Source: Bacillota bacterium
Lineage (GTDB): Bacteria; Bacillota; Clostridia; Christensenellales; Aristaeellaceae
Assembly: GCA_023404715.1 (NCBI GenBank)
Contig: JAEYAR010000077.1
Coordinates: 1-64,000 of the forward strand
Direction of reading: 5' to 3'
Length of the DNA: 64,000 nucleotides
Below, in pieces: positions 51,201 to 59,094 of the stretch; within the stretch, counting starts at the first letter, position 1, and every line of letters begins with the position of its first letter. The notes under the pieces were generated by a model. It saw nothing but the letters and a program-made list of their open reading frames with translations, had not been told where the DNA came from and made no database searches. A program made the translations under genes and the position numbers.

Positions 51201-52998
51201 TATCGCTGTCCAGCGTGATGACGTGCGCAAAACGGTCCTTGAGCCACGCGGGATCAAAGGAGGCGGCGGCAAAGACGTCGAGCGCCTCGCCGGTCAGGAT
51301 CAGACGGTTCAGCGTCTCGAGCGCGCCGCGCTTGCGTTCGCGTCCGATAAAGCGCTTTTGCGCATCGTTCCATACGCGCGCCCGGTGCAGATAAAGAAAC
51401 GTCTCCCCCTGACCGAGCGCGCGTATCTCCTGCGTGCAGGCGCGCGTGATGTCCTCGTCGTCGATTTCCTGGGCGGCGTCGCTGTCTTTAAAATCCGCCA
51501 ACAGCATATAGGAAAATTGCGCGTCACCGTTTGCCTTTTGCAGCACCGCCAAATGGCGGACCATCTCGCGCGCCTGTTGCGCGCTGGAGATCAGGGTCGG
51601 TACGACGACGAGCGTGCGAAGCGTCGGGGGCAGGACGTCGAACTCGAGCGATGGGAGCGGCCTGCGCACGCTCTTGCGCCGGACATAGCTTGTGAGAAGA
51701 TCCTGCGCGCCGGCGCTCGATACGACGAGCAGCGGCAACAGCAGGAGGATGGGCGGACGAAACAGGCAGGCAAGCGCAAACAGGAACAGCGATAGCAAAA
51801 CCCGCGAGAGGGGATAGAGCAGATGCGCATGGCGTTGCCCGAACAGCCGCATGCGCACGCGGGCCGGCATCTCGCCCAGACGCGCCCATAGCTCGCTTTC
51901 GCCCGCATCCAATAAGTAGAAGCCGACGTGTTGGGAAAGCGGGTCATCCTGGGCGCTCCCGCGGGCCTGGGCGCACTCTAGCGCCATGCGCGCGATGAGC
52001 GTCTCGGAAAATGGGCTCGCATGAGCAAAGCGTGCGACCTGCAGGCGGTACAGGCTGCGGGAATCCGCATCCATGCGCTCGTAGACGGCCGACGGATCCT
52101 CGCGCAGCAGCATTTCGACCGGCGAGAGCGACTCGAGCAGGGGGGCCCAATCGATGCGGCCCATATCGCGCAGGCTTGTAATCGCGCAGGAGATGGATTG
52201 GCGCTCCTGTGCCTGGCGCATATGCTCTATCTCTACGATGCGTTGCGCGTTTTGGTCCATCGTGTCCAAATGCCGGTCGATGTAAGCCAGCGCCTCGGCG
52301 TTACCCTGCTCGCGCAGGCATTTGAGCAGATGCTCCCAAAAGGCGCAGCTGTCGGGCGCATGGCGAAGCATACGCTTCGTTGGGTGTTGCGCGGCCGCCT
52401 CAGCGGCCCTGCGCTGGCGCTGCGCTAAAAGGCACTCCGTAGCCAGATAGGAAAGGCGCCGGACGAGCGCGGCGCGAAGCGCGAGCGGCAGCGTGAACAG
52501 CTCGCAGAGCCAGAACGGGCGGACCTCCTGCCAGGACTTGACCGCCTCCTCGAGGGAGCGGCCTTCGACCCTCAGCCCCGCATGATCCAAATACTCGCGC
52601 GAGAAGGCCATGATCCGCGTTTCGCGGCGCCAGAGAGGAAGCCCCCGCACGCCGCCCAGATCGTCGAGCAGCGCCAAGGCCGCTTCCTCCAGCATACGCG
52701 CATTGTCCAGCAGCCAATGCGCGCCGGGCAGCAGCGCCTGCTGCCGCTCGCCGGCGAGCGCGTCCAGTTCGCGAAGCGCGCGGCGTAGGCGGCGCACATC
52801 CCGTTTTATCCCGCGCAGGGTTCCCAGGCCGCGCACATGCCCCGAGGCGGCGATGCGCCGCAGGTGCGTGCTGAGGGCTGCCGGGCTTAGTTCTTCCTCG
52901 CAGGGCATGCTCTGCGCGCCTGCGCGCGCACGCCGCGGCAGCGCGCCCAGCAGGCAAAGCAGGCCACACGAGAGGGCGGTCAGACTCAAGAAGGTCAT
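45217..52998 (-). CDS. ndvB: Cyclic beta-1,2-glucan synthase (NdvB/ChvB type)
   Basis: A giant 2593-residue membrane enzyme that makes a beta-1,2-glucan chain, closes it to a ring and trims it. An N-terminal membrane helix is followed by a long helical region, a membrane pair near residues 400-440, and a GT84 glycosyltransferase with DSD in ITLDSDTIMP (about 596), LSHDLLEGELAG and LHRWTRGDWQ (about 738), bracketed by further membrane helices to about 920. A middle domain (NWYDTKTLRVLPPAYVSSVD, about 1030) matches the transglycosylation part, now GH189. The C-terminal half is GH94-like, with TGDWNDAMSRVG (about 2279) holding the probable acid residue. ATG has AAAGGAG 6 nt upstream. All domains look intact. 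Confidence 0.9.
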   Translation of the reverse strand: MTFLSLTALSCGLLCLLGALPRRARAGAQSMPCEEELSPAALSTHLRRIAASGHVRGLGTLRGIKRDVRRLRRALRELDALAGERQQALLPGAHWLLDNARMLEEAALALLDDLGGVRGLPLWRRETRIMAFSREYLDHAGLRVEGRSLEEAVKSWQEVRPFWLCELFTLPLALRAALVRRLSYLATECLLAQRQRRAAEAAAQHPTKRMLRHAPDSCAFWEHLLKCLREQGNAEALAYIDRHLDTMDQNAQRIVEIEHMRQAQERQSISCAITSLRDMGRIDWAPLLESLSPVEMLLREDPSAVYERMDADSRSLYRLQVARFAHASPFSETLIARMALECAQARGSAQDDPLSQHVGFYLLDAGESELWARLGEMPARVRMRLFGQRHAHLLYPLSRVLLSLFLFALACLFRPPILLLLPLLVVSSAGAQDLLTSYVRRKSVRRPLPSLEFDVLPPTLRTLVVVPTLISSAQQAREMVRHLAVLQKANGDAQFSYMLLADFKDSDAAQEIDDEDITRACTQEIRALGQGETFLYLHRARVWNDAQKRFIGRERKRGALETLNRLILTGEALDVFAAASFDPAWLKDRFAHVITLDSDTIMPAGSALRLVGMIAHPLNAPCERGGRRRGYAVIQPRMEQAAHRVHTHLCRVFGGPGGVDPYVSAVSDVYQDACGRGSFAGKGIYAVQPFVRATAPFILPGTVLSHDLLEGELAGAALAENEIFYDGQPATLRAYLLRLHRWTRGDWQLLRYLGARIRTSAGRQKNPLDLLSRFKIYDNLRRSLVPAAQGLLFLLGTLTAHVPSLLLALFLPNLGLLLAPSAGNLRLILVQTALIPQQALTLLDAAVRSLYRSFISHKGLLDWVTAHDAERMASGRERYAFSRICGALLLIFGAARITPFFLALPLGLTWICLPLLARWLDAPTHERIPLSGEEKEALLRYAQKTWAFFERTVTQEEHFLPIDNLQVVPERGAAHRTSPTNIGLYLLSCVAARYLGFLEPDEMASRMEKTVDTLERLEMWKGHLYNWYDTKTLRVLPPAYVSSVDSGNLAACLLCCQQALRADVSRFDPSFRPLAGRLEALFYHMDLKAVYDPAVHLFFVGVNPDAQAPTAMHYDLLASESRLLSFLAVATGQVPRRHWRSLGRPLVKTRKGITLASWSGTMFEYLMPALLMRLTPDTLLHEACVQAVCEQIAACPQTPWGISESGHYQFDPALNYQYHAFGLPQLALRSETERRVITPYAAALALCVRPHAATKNLMRMQSLGWLGELGFYEAADYTVQEGGECQLVQSHMAHHQGMALCAMCNALMDDVLVRLFSDRLDVSAYSLLLEERIPERRSLSFNRRAFRHADRPNPKSPLASRKADIDASPLDVQVLYGEGTTLVCDARGGGYLKSGGFMLSRFRPNPLSTGYGPQFYVAEGAWAFLANRVQADGEARFETGRAVYSRSVRDLKTTLSCCVGPLDGTAIHLLEIENTGRVSRSLRISSFMEVALCSQRQDEAHPAFAKLFVQTRVPAPATLIASRRAREPQEHTPVLFHTAACSRPGVSFVEISDRAAFLGRDKEALSRPQAMLPGTPERSEGAVVDPCVALLTDVTLAPEETLTLAYATGVQPDEHAAAACAAQYAAVEACARALSLARIQAQVSADYLGLDPGAQNLVSRAATYAIYDGQNPMQRAFAAKNTLAREEIWSMGVSGDLPIVTVRIANEAQHALACMALKMHEVWRQWGVWTDLIFLCPGKGDYGEPVREMLLEQIACGHARDLVRKHGGVYLVEQGSVSEAHQALLLAMTALYLDGDAGSLGAQLKQLRGVLPARERFKPHKRGSLDPLALPWFNGYGGFDQDGAFVVECARPTPAPWCNILANAGLGCIVTERSVDMLYAQNSHDGRLTAFTNDPVADRSGQRFFLIDEAQNRIAPMPQDALRARYQPGAADWEIVFLDALQTLSLFVDRDMPIQYAGLTIRNQTGREARLCVGMAVDFILDTTQNKQSLIRVERNGDALLLESPCMPGVTFAAALSPEGGTQIVGRPGDYPDARYFPSTQDVPFEPNALLVLRDTLSDAQERTYAFCIGHADSVEDAQKLLQHVRSRPFAERRQDAIARWNDRLGRLVLRTPDAAMNAVLGRWLPYQTTASRLYARAGFYQAGGAIGFRDQLQDMLVLLYTDPDSVRGHLLLCAAHQFEDGDVQHWWHPPARGVRTRMTDDLLFLPFMTAAYVTATDDRSVLSEEIPYLQNVDIPDGQEDYYGEAIPTAEKASLTDHCLRAIERVALGEHGIPLIGTGDWNDAMSRVGIEGKGESIWLGWFYSVTARFFAPLCAPERQDALLRLADEVLRATDENGWDGDWYRRAYMDDGTPLGSALGDVCRIDCIAQCWAVLAGAPEKRANQAMDALLSQLVDRELGIVRLLAPAFDDTKLEPGYIKGYLPGVRENGGQYTHGAAWAVLALRKLGRIQEAWEIFRMLLPYTHAETEQAANRYRVEPYVSAADIYANAQQPGRGGWTWYTGSAAWIYVAGIYVLLGFEKQGERIRLKPTLPADWDAFEIVYRSQGSTYVLRADRNAGEISLDGNPNPDGWITLTQDGAQHEAIFPALSGAGL

Positions 52999-53057
52999 GA
53001 TGAACTCCTTTGCTAAATAAAGGATTGTGCCATTCATTTTGTACAGGCGCGCGCACG

Positions 53058-53085
53058 CCTATACATAACCCATCCTAGAATGCAA
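53058..53085 (-). promoter_or_regulatory. SigA-type promoter for the glucan synthase
   Basis: On the minus strand: TTGCAT (53085-53080), 16-nt spacer, TATAGG (53063-53058), about 60 nt before the gene. Confidence 0.6.
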
Positions 53086-53122
53086 GTTTTTCGTAGTCGG
53101 GACATAGAATGATAAAGTGACG

Positions 53123-53142
53123 CGCTTTTCGGAGGAAAAGCG
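53123..53142. other. Hairpin between the ndvB and tig promoters
   Basis: CGCTTTTC (53123-53130) and GAAAAGCG (53135-53142) form an 8-bp stem around GGAG. No T tail on either strand, so it may be an operator rather than a terminator. Confidence 0.4.
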
Positions 53143-53184
53143 GCCTGAAAAAGATAAAAAGGACGATTTGCTTGGAATAAATGG

Positions 53185-53213
53185 TTGTAATTGATTTTTG
53201 TTTATGTTACAAT
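53185..53213 (+). promoter_or_regulatory. SigA promoter for tig
   Basis: TTGTAA (53185-53190), 17-nt spacer rich in T, TACAAT (53208-53213), about 66 nt before tig. Confidence 0.8.
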
Positions 53214-53279
53214 GCAGGATAGTGCATTATCTCTATCAAGAATTATGTACACCAAGAACTACTGGGAGGAACCGTTAGC

Positions 53280-54566
53280 ATGACGATCTCTGTTGAGAAG
53301 CTGAGCAGCAACAAAGTAAAGATTTCCTTTGACATCGAGGCTGAAAAGTTCGAAGAGGCGATGCACAAGGCATACCTCAAAAACCGTGGCCGCATTAACG
53401 TCCCGGGCTTCCGCAAGGGCAAGGCGCCCCGCAAGCTGATTGAAAATATGTATGGCGAAGGCATTTTCTACGACGACGCCTTTGAAAGCGTCTTCCCTGA
53501 TGCGTACGAAAAAGCGGTCAGCGATAACGACCTTCAGCCGGTCGACCGCCCCAGCGTGGACATCGGGCAGATCGAGGCCGGGAAAAACCTGGTCTTTACC
53601 GCCGAGGTTTTCGTGCGCCCGGATGTGACGCTGGGCGAATACAAGGGTCTGAAGGTGGAAAAGCACGAGCATCCCGTGACCGAAGCGGACGTGGACGCCA
53701 AAGTCGATGAAGCGCTGCAAAAGGCCGCGCGAGAGATCTCCGTAGAAGACCGGCCCGTGCAGGACGACGACATCGTGGGCCTCGACTATGCCGGCAGCGT
53801 GGACGGCGTCGCCTTTGAGGGCGGCACGGCCCAAGGGCAGAAACTGACGATCGGCTCCGGCCAATTCATCCCCGGCTTTGAAGAGCAGATGGTCGGCATG
53901 CAGATCGGGGAAGAAAAGGACTTGCACGTCAAGTTCCCGGACGAATACCACGCGAAGGAGCTGGCCGGCAAGGACGCGGTATTCCACGTAAAGGTCAACT
54001 CCATCACCGTGCGCGAGGTGCCCGAGGCAGACGACGATTTCGCCAAGGACGTATCCGAGTTCGATACGCTCGATGCATATAAGCAGGACATTCGGGCAAA
54101 GCTTGAGGCGGACAACAAGGCGCACTGCGACGCGCATTTTGAGAACGCCGTCGTCGAAGCTGCGGTGGAAAATGCCACGCTGGACGTGCCCGAAGCGATG
54201 ATTGAGCGCCAGATCGACAGCATGCTTCGCGACTTCCAGATGCGTCTAGCCTATCAGGGCCTGCGCATGGAGGATTTCATGCAATATACCGGCCAGAACG
54301 AAGAGACGATGCGCGAGCAGCACCGCGAAGAGGCGGAGAAGCGCGTAAAGGCCGAACTGGTGCTGGCGGCCATTCAGAAGGCCGAGGGCATCGAAGCCAC
54401 AGAGGAAGAGGTCGAGGCCGAGATCACCAAGTTCGCGCAGGAGGGCCAAAAGACTGTCGAGGAGTTTAAGGCGACGCTGCGCCCGGAGGATATCGACTAT
54501 TTGAAGGATCAGGTAGGCATCAGGAAAACCGTTGAGCTGATCAAGGACGCGGCCATCAGCGAGTAA
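53280..54566 (+). CDS. tig: Trigger factor
   Basis: A ribosome-bound chaperone and peptidyl-prolyl isomerase. 428 residues: N-terminal ribosome-binding domain with the signature PGFRKGKAPRKLIENMYGEG, an FKBP-type domain (DIVGLDYAGSVDGVAFEGG, IPGFEEQMVGMQIGEEKDL), and the C-terminal helical arms. ATG follows GGGAGG. It has its own promoter and is the first gene of the proteostasis cluster; clpP begins 39 nt after the stop. Confidence 0.97.
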   Translation: MTISVEKLSSNKVKISFDIEAEKFEEAMHKAYLKNRGRINVPGFRKGKAPRKLIENMYGEGIFYDDAFESVFPDAYEKAVSDNDLQPVDRPSVDIGQIEAGKNLVFTAEVFVRPDVTLGEYKGLKVEKHEHPVTEADVDAKVDEALQKAAREISVEDRPVQDDDIVGLDYAGSVDGVAFEGGTAQGQKLTIGSGQFIPGFEEQMVGMQIGEEKDLHVKFPDEYHAKELAGKDAVFHVKVNSITVREVPEADDDFAKDVSEFDTLDAYKQDIRAKLEADNKAHCDAHFENAVVEAAVENATLDVPEAMIERQIDSMLRDFQMRLAYQGLRMEDFMQYTGQNEETMREQHREEAEKRVKAELVLAAIQKAEGIEATEEEVEAEITKFAQEGQKTVEEFKATLRPEDIDYLKDQVGIRKTVELIKDAAISE

Positions 54567-54605
54567 ACATGCACGATGACCCCGAATGTAAAGGAGGTAT
54601 TTGCC

Positions 54606-55190
54606 ATGAGTCTTATTCCTATGGTCGTCGAACAGACGAACCGCGGTGAACGTTCCTACGACATTTACTCCCGCCTGCTCAAGGACCGAATCGTGTTTTT
54701 GAGCGGTGAGATTGGCGACGATATGGCCAATACCGTCGTCGCGCAGTTGCTCTTTTTAGAGATGGAAAACCCCGATGCGGAGATTTCCATGTACATCAAC
54801 AGCCCGGGCGGCTCGGTGACGGCGGGCATGGCGATCTTCGACACCATGAATTACATCAAGTCCCCCGTGCGCACCGTCTGCATCGGCATGGCCGCCTCGA
54901 TGGCCGCCTTCCTGCTGATGGCGGGCGAGCGCGGCAAGCGCCTGGCGCTGCCCAACAGCGAAGTGATGATTCACCAACCGCTGGGCGGCGCGCGCGGCCA
55001 GGCCACCGACGTTAAGATTCAGGCCGAGTGGCTCATACGCACCAAGGTCAAGATGAACCAATTGATGAGCGAGATGACGGGCCAGCCGCTGGAAAAGATC
55101 GAGCGCGACGTTGAGCGCGATCACTTCCTGACGGCGCAGGAAGCGAAGGATTACGGCATCATCGACGAGATCTACAAAAACCGCGCGTAA
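54606..55190 (+). CDS. clpP: ATP-dependent Clp protease proteolytic subunit
   Basis: The serine protease chamber fed by ClpX or other Clp ATPases. About 194 residues. The catalytic Ser lies in GMAASMAAFLLMAG, His in EVMIHQPLGG, and Asp in ERDVERDHFLTAQEA. The N-terminal segment (IPMVVEQTNRGERSYDIYSRL) that forms the axial loops is normal. ATG has AAAGGAGGT about 8 nt upstream; the earlier ATG at 54576 lies before that site. It is placed between tig and clpX, the order seen in many bacteria. Confidence 0.97.
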   Translation: MSLIPMVVEQTNRGERSYDIYSRLLKDRIVFLSGEIGDDMANTVVAQLLFLEMENPDAEISMYINSPGGSVTAGMAIFDTMNYIKSPVRTVCIGMAASMAAFLLMAGERGKRLALPNSEVMIHQPLGGARGQATDVKIQAEWLIRTKVKMNQLMSEMTGQPLEKIERDVERDHFLTAQEAKDYGIIDEIYKNRA

Positions 55191-55225
55191 AACCCTCCCC
55201 TTAATACGACGCAATGAGGTGCAAA

Positions 55226-56539
<1,314 letters not shown>

Positions 56540-56560
56540 CGAAAAAATCGCCCGTATACT

Positions 56561-56821
56561 CGGCAAAACGGCGTACGCCGCTTTGCCGACACGCAACTGC
56601 CGCATGCGCGGCAGTTCTGGCCGTCGACTTTGTCGACGGCCTCGTGCAAAATGAACGCTCATTTTGCACGAAGATCACGGGAGATGTTTTCCTCCGCAAA
56701 TGCTGCGCATTTGACTACGGAAAACGCCCCGCCCGACCGGCAGAGCCGGTCGATACGATTGCAGTCTTGCAGACGGCTTTTGGTTCGTCAACAGTTTGAA
56801 CTGCCGCATGCGCGGCAGTTT
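56561..56821. repeat. Mosaic hairpin repeat, copy A
   Basis: A chain of hairpins between clpX and the ACT gene. In order: a nested stem CGGCAAA / TTTGCCG (56561-56588); a hairpin with arms AACTGCCGC / GCGGCAGTT (56595-56616); shared block 1 (56619-56689) with stems GGCCGTCGAC / GTCGACGGCC and CGTGCAAAATGA / TCATTTTGCACG; a private hairpin CAAATGC / GCATTTG (56697-56713); shared block 2 (56739-56758), GGCAGAGCCGGTCGATAC onwards; a third, weakly shared block (about 56782-56800); and an identical second AACTGCCGC hairpin (56799-56820). Blocks 1 and 2 recur in copy B. The few short open frames across it are not convincing genes. Family unknown to me. Confidence 0.8.
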
Positions 56822-56828
56822 CTTTATG
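56799..56828 (+). terminator. Probable terminator of the tig-clpP-clpX operon
   Basis: Nine-bp stem AACTGCCGC / GCGGCAGTT around ATGC, followed by TTTCTTTA. It is the right-hand copy of a hairpin duplicated at both ends of the mosaic repeat. Confidence 0.55.
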
Positions 56829-56843
56829 ACCGGAGGGAAATAC

Positions 56844-57209
56844 ATGCAGCTGAATTTTTTAGATGGGGCTTTTTCCGTGCTCAAGGTGGACGAGCTGGCG
56901 CCGGAGATGCTCAGAAAGCCCTTCGTCTTTGCGGCGTGCACTGAAGACGAATGCTCGCTCGTATGCCGAACGCAGGACAAACCCGACCGTCATATCGCCT
57001 GCGAGGACGGTTGGGCGGCTTTTCGCGCCGCGGGTACGCTCGATTTTTCGCTGGTCGGCGTGCTGGCCGGCATTACGTGTGCGCTGGCCGAGGCCCGCGT
57101 GGGCGTATTCGTCGTATCGACATACGACACCGACTACGTGCTCATCAAGGAGGAACGGCATCGCGACGCCATGCGGGCGCTTGAAAGCGCGGGCTATACC
57201 GTCTCATAA
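56844..57209 (+). CDS. ACT-domain protein
   Basis: A 121-residue soluble protein with a tandem-ACT-like fold: the second half GVLAGITCALAEARVGVFVVSTYDTDYVLIKEERHRDAMRAL (57050 on) has the pattern of CASTOR-type ACT domains, which bind amino acids. No catalytic or DNA-binding part is present, so it may sense a ligand or regulate a partner. ATG has GGAGGG 7 nt upstream. It interrupts the common clpX-lonB order and sits directly behind the mosaic repeat, with lonB starting 92 nt later. Confidence 0.75.
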   Translation: MQLNFLDGAFSVLKVDELAPEMLRKPFVFAACTEDECSLVCRTQDKPDRHIACEDGWAAFRAAGTLDFSLVGVLAGITCALAEARVGVFVVSTYDTDYVLIKEERHRDAMRALESAGYTVS

Positions 57210-57301
57210 GCCCCAGGGAATTGCCCCCTGTAAGCAAGCCCCTGCATGCCTTTGGTTCCCGTCACACATGATAAAAGCGACATGTGACAGGGAAAGAAGG
57301 T

Positions 57302-58999
57302 ATGAATTTGCTCAGCTTCGTCTTGCTCGGCATACAGCTCGTCGTGACCGTCGTCATCGGCATTTACTTCTTCATTCAGCTCAGGCAGCAACAAAAACAG
57401 CAGCCTGCTGCGCGCCGTGAGAGCTCGCAGGAGATGGATCGCCTGCAGCGCATGCGGGCGGTTCGCCTCAGCGAACCGCTTAGCGAGCGCGTACGCCCCA
57501 TGAAATTCGAGGATATCATCGGCCAGGAAGAGGGCATCCGCTCGCTCAAGGCCATTCTTTGCGGGCCCAACCCACAGCACGTCATCATCTACGGACCGCC
57601 CGGTATTGGAAAAACCTGCGCCGCGCGCCTCGTGCTAGAGGCGGCCAAGCATACGGAGGGCACGCCTTTTGGGCCGAACGCCCCTTTTATCGAGATGGAC
57701 GCGACCTGCGTACGCTTCGACGAACGCGCGATCGCCGATCCGCTGATCGGCAGCGTGCACGACCCGATCTACCAGGGCGCGGGCCCGCTGGGCGTGCAGG
57801 GCGTACCTCAGCCCAAGCCCGGCGCGGTCAGCAAGGCGCACGGGGGCGTTCTGTTTCTCGACGAAATCGGGGAACTGCACCCAACACAGATGAACAAGCT
57901 GCTTAAGGTGCTCGAGGACCGCAAAGTTTTCTTCGAATCGGCTTACTACAGCCCGGAAGACATGTCTGTGCCGCGTTACATCCACGACATCTTCAAGAAC
58001 GGCATGCCGGCGGATTTTCGGCTGGTCGCCGCGACGACCCGCAGCTCGAACGATTTGCCGCCCGCGCTGCGCTCTAGATGCATGGAAATCTATTTTAGGG
58101 CGCTGGAGCCGCATGAAATCGCGACCATCGCTATGGGCGCAGCTGTACGCGCGGGCTTCGAGATGGCTGAGGAACAGGCGCAGCTCGTGGGACGCTACGC
58201 CACATGCGGGCGCGACGCCGTCAACATCGTACAGATGGGCGCAGGCGTAGCGCAGCTGGAGGAGCGAAACTGCATCACGCGCGAGGATATCGAGTGGGTG
58301 GTCGACAGCGGCCACTATCCGGTACGGCCGGAGCAGCAGGCCTCGCTTGAGTGCGGCGTCGGCAGCGTACACGGGCTGGCGGTCTACGGCTGCCATCAAG
58401 GCGCGGTCATGGACATCGAGGCCGTCGCCGTGCCTGGCACGGGCAAAATCGTGGTCACTGGTATCGCGGAGGAGGAGGAGATCGGCTCCCCGGGTCATCT
58501 CATTCGCCGCAAGAGCACTGCGCGCGGATCCGCCGAGAACGTGCAGACGCTGCTGCGCCGCATGCGCTATGATGTGGACGACGTCGACCTGCACATCAAT
58601 TTTCCGGGCGGCGCGCCGGTGGATGGGCCCAGCGCAGGTGTTGCGATGGCCGTAGCCGCCGTCTCCGCGCTGCTCGGTCGAGCGGTGAACGGCGCGACGG
58701 CCGTGACGGGCGAAATCTCAGTGCGCGGCGACGTAAAGCCCGTCGGCGGCGTGCCCAGCAAGGTGGAGGCGGCCAAGCGCGCGGGGCTGCGCCGCGTGTT
58801 TGTGCCCGTGGAAAACTACCTAGAGCGCTTTGCCAAAACAGGCATCGAGGTCATCCCGATCAAAACGCTGGACGACGCCCTAAGCGGCATGCTGGTGGAT
58901 ACGGCGCCGGTTGAAGACGCTCAGTCAGCCGGCCACGCGGACGCTGCGCTCGCGGCGCAGAGCGTGCAGGCGCAGGCAGGCAGACCGCTTTCCAACTGA
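57302..58999 (+). CDS. lonB: ATP-dependent protease LonB
   Basis: A membrane-anchored Lon-type protease of about 565 residues; in Bacillus LonB is linked to sporulation. An N-terminal helix (LLSFVLLGIQLVVTVVIGIYF) anchors it. The AAA domain has Walker A YGPPGIGKTCAA and Walker B VLFLDEIGELHP; the C-terminal S16 protease has the catalytic Ser in DGPSAGVAMAVAAVSALLG and the Lys region VGGVPSKVEAAKRAG. The long Lon substrate-binding N domain is missing, as expected for LonB. ATG at 57302 follows AAAGAAGG; the upstream GTG is less likely. Confidence 0.93.
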   Translation: MNLLSFVLLGIQLVVTVVIGIYFFIQLRQQQKQQPAARRESSQEMDRLQRMRAVRLSEPLSERVRPMKFEDIIGQEEGIRSLKAILCGPNPQHVIIYGPPGIGKTCAARLVLEAAKHTEGTPFGPNAPFIEMDATCVRFDERAIADPLIGSVHDPIYQGAGPLGVQGVPQPKPGAVSKAHGGVLFLDEIGELHPTQMNKLLKVLEDRKVFFESAYYSPEDMSVPRYIHDIFKNGMPADFRLVAATTRSSNDLPPALRSRCMEIYFRALEPHEIATIAMGAAVRAGFEMAEEQAQLVGRYATCGRDAVNIVQMGAGVAQLEERNCITREDIEWVVDSGHYPVRPEQQASLECGVGSVHGLAVYGCHQGAVMDIEAVAVPGTGKIVVTGIAEEEEIGSPGHLIRRKSTARGSAENVQTLLRRMRYDVDDVDLHINFPGGAPVDGPSAGVAMAVAAVSALLGRAVNGATAVTGEISVRGDVKPVGGVPSKVEAAKRAGLRRVFVPVENYLERFAKTGIEVIPIKTLDDALSGMLVDTAPVEDAQSAGHADAALAAQSVQAQAGRPLSN

Positions 59000-59025
59000 G
59001 AAACACCGTCCGTCGGGACTTCGAC

Positions 59026-59054
59026 TTGTCAAAAGGCCGCCGGACGGGTATAAT
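59026..59054 (+). promoter_or_regulatory. SigA promoter of lon
   Basis: TTGTCA (59026-59031), 17-nt spacer, TATAAT (59049-59054), about 41 nt before the gene. No CIRCE or CtsR-like box was recognised. Confidence 0.85.
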
Positions 59055-59094
59055 AAAGGTTCATACAAAGATTTGAAATAGAGGAGGGCTGACA

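Noticed and set aside
56561..56821. CRISPR array at the repeat-rich region
   Set aside because: There are no regularly spaced identical repeats with unique spacers and no cas genes; the repeats are nested palindromes.
56630..56944. A 104-codon open frame across mosaic repeat A into the ACT gene
   Set aside because: It lies in palindromic repeat sequence and overlaps the well-supported ACT gene in another frame; no ribosome site or domain is visible.
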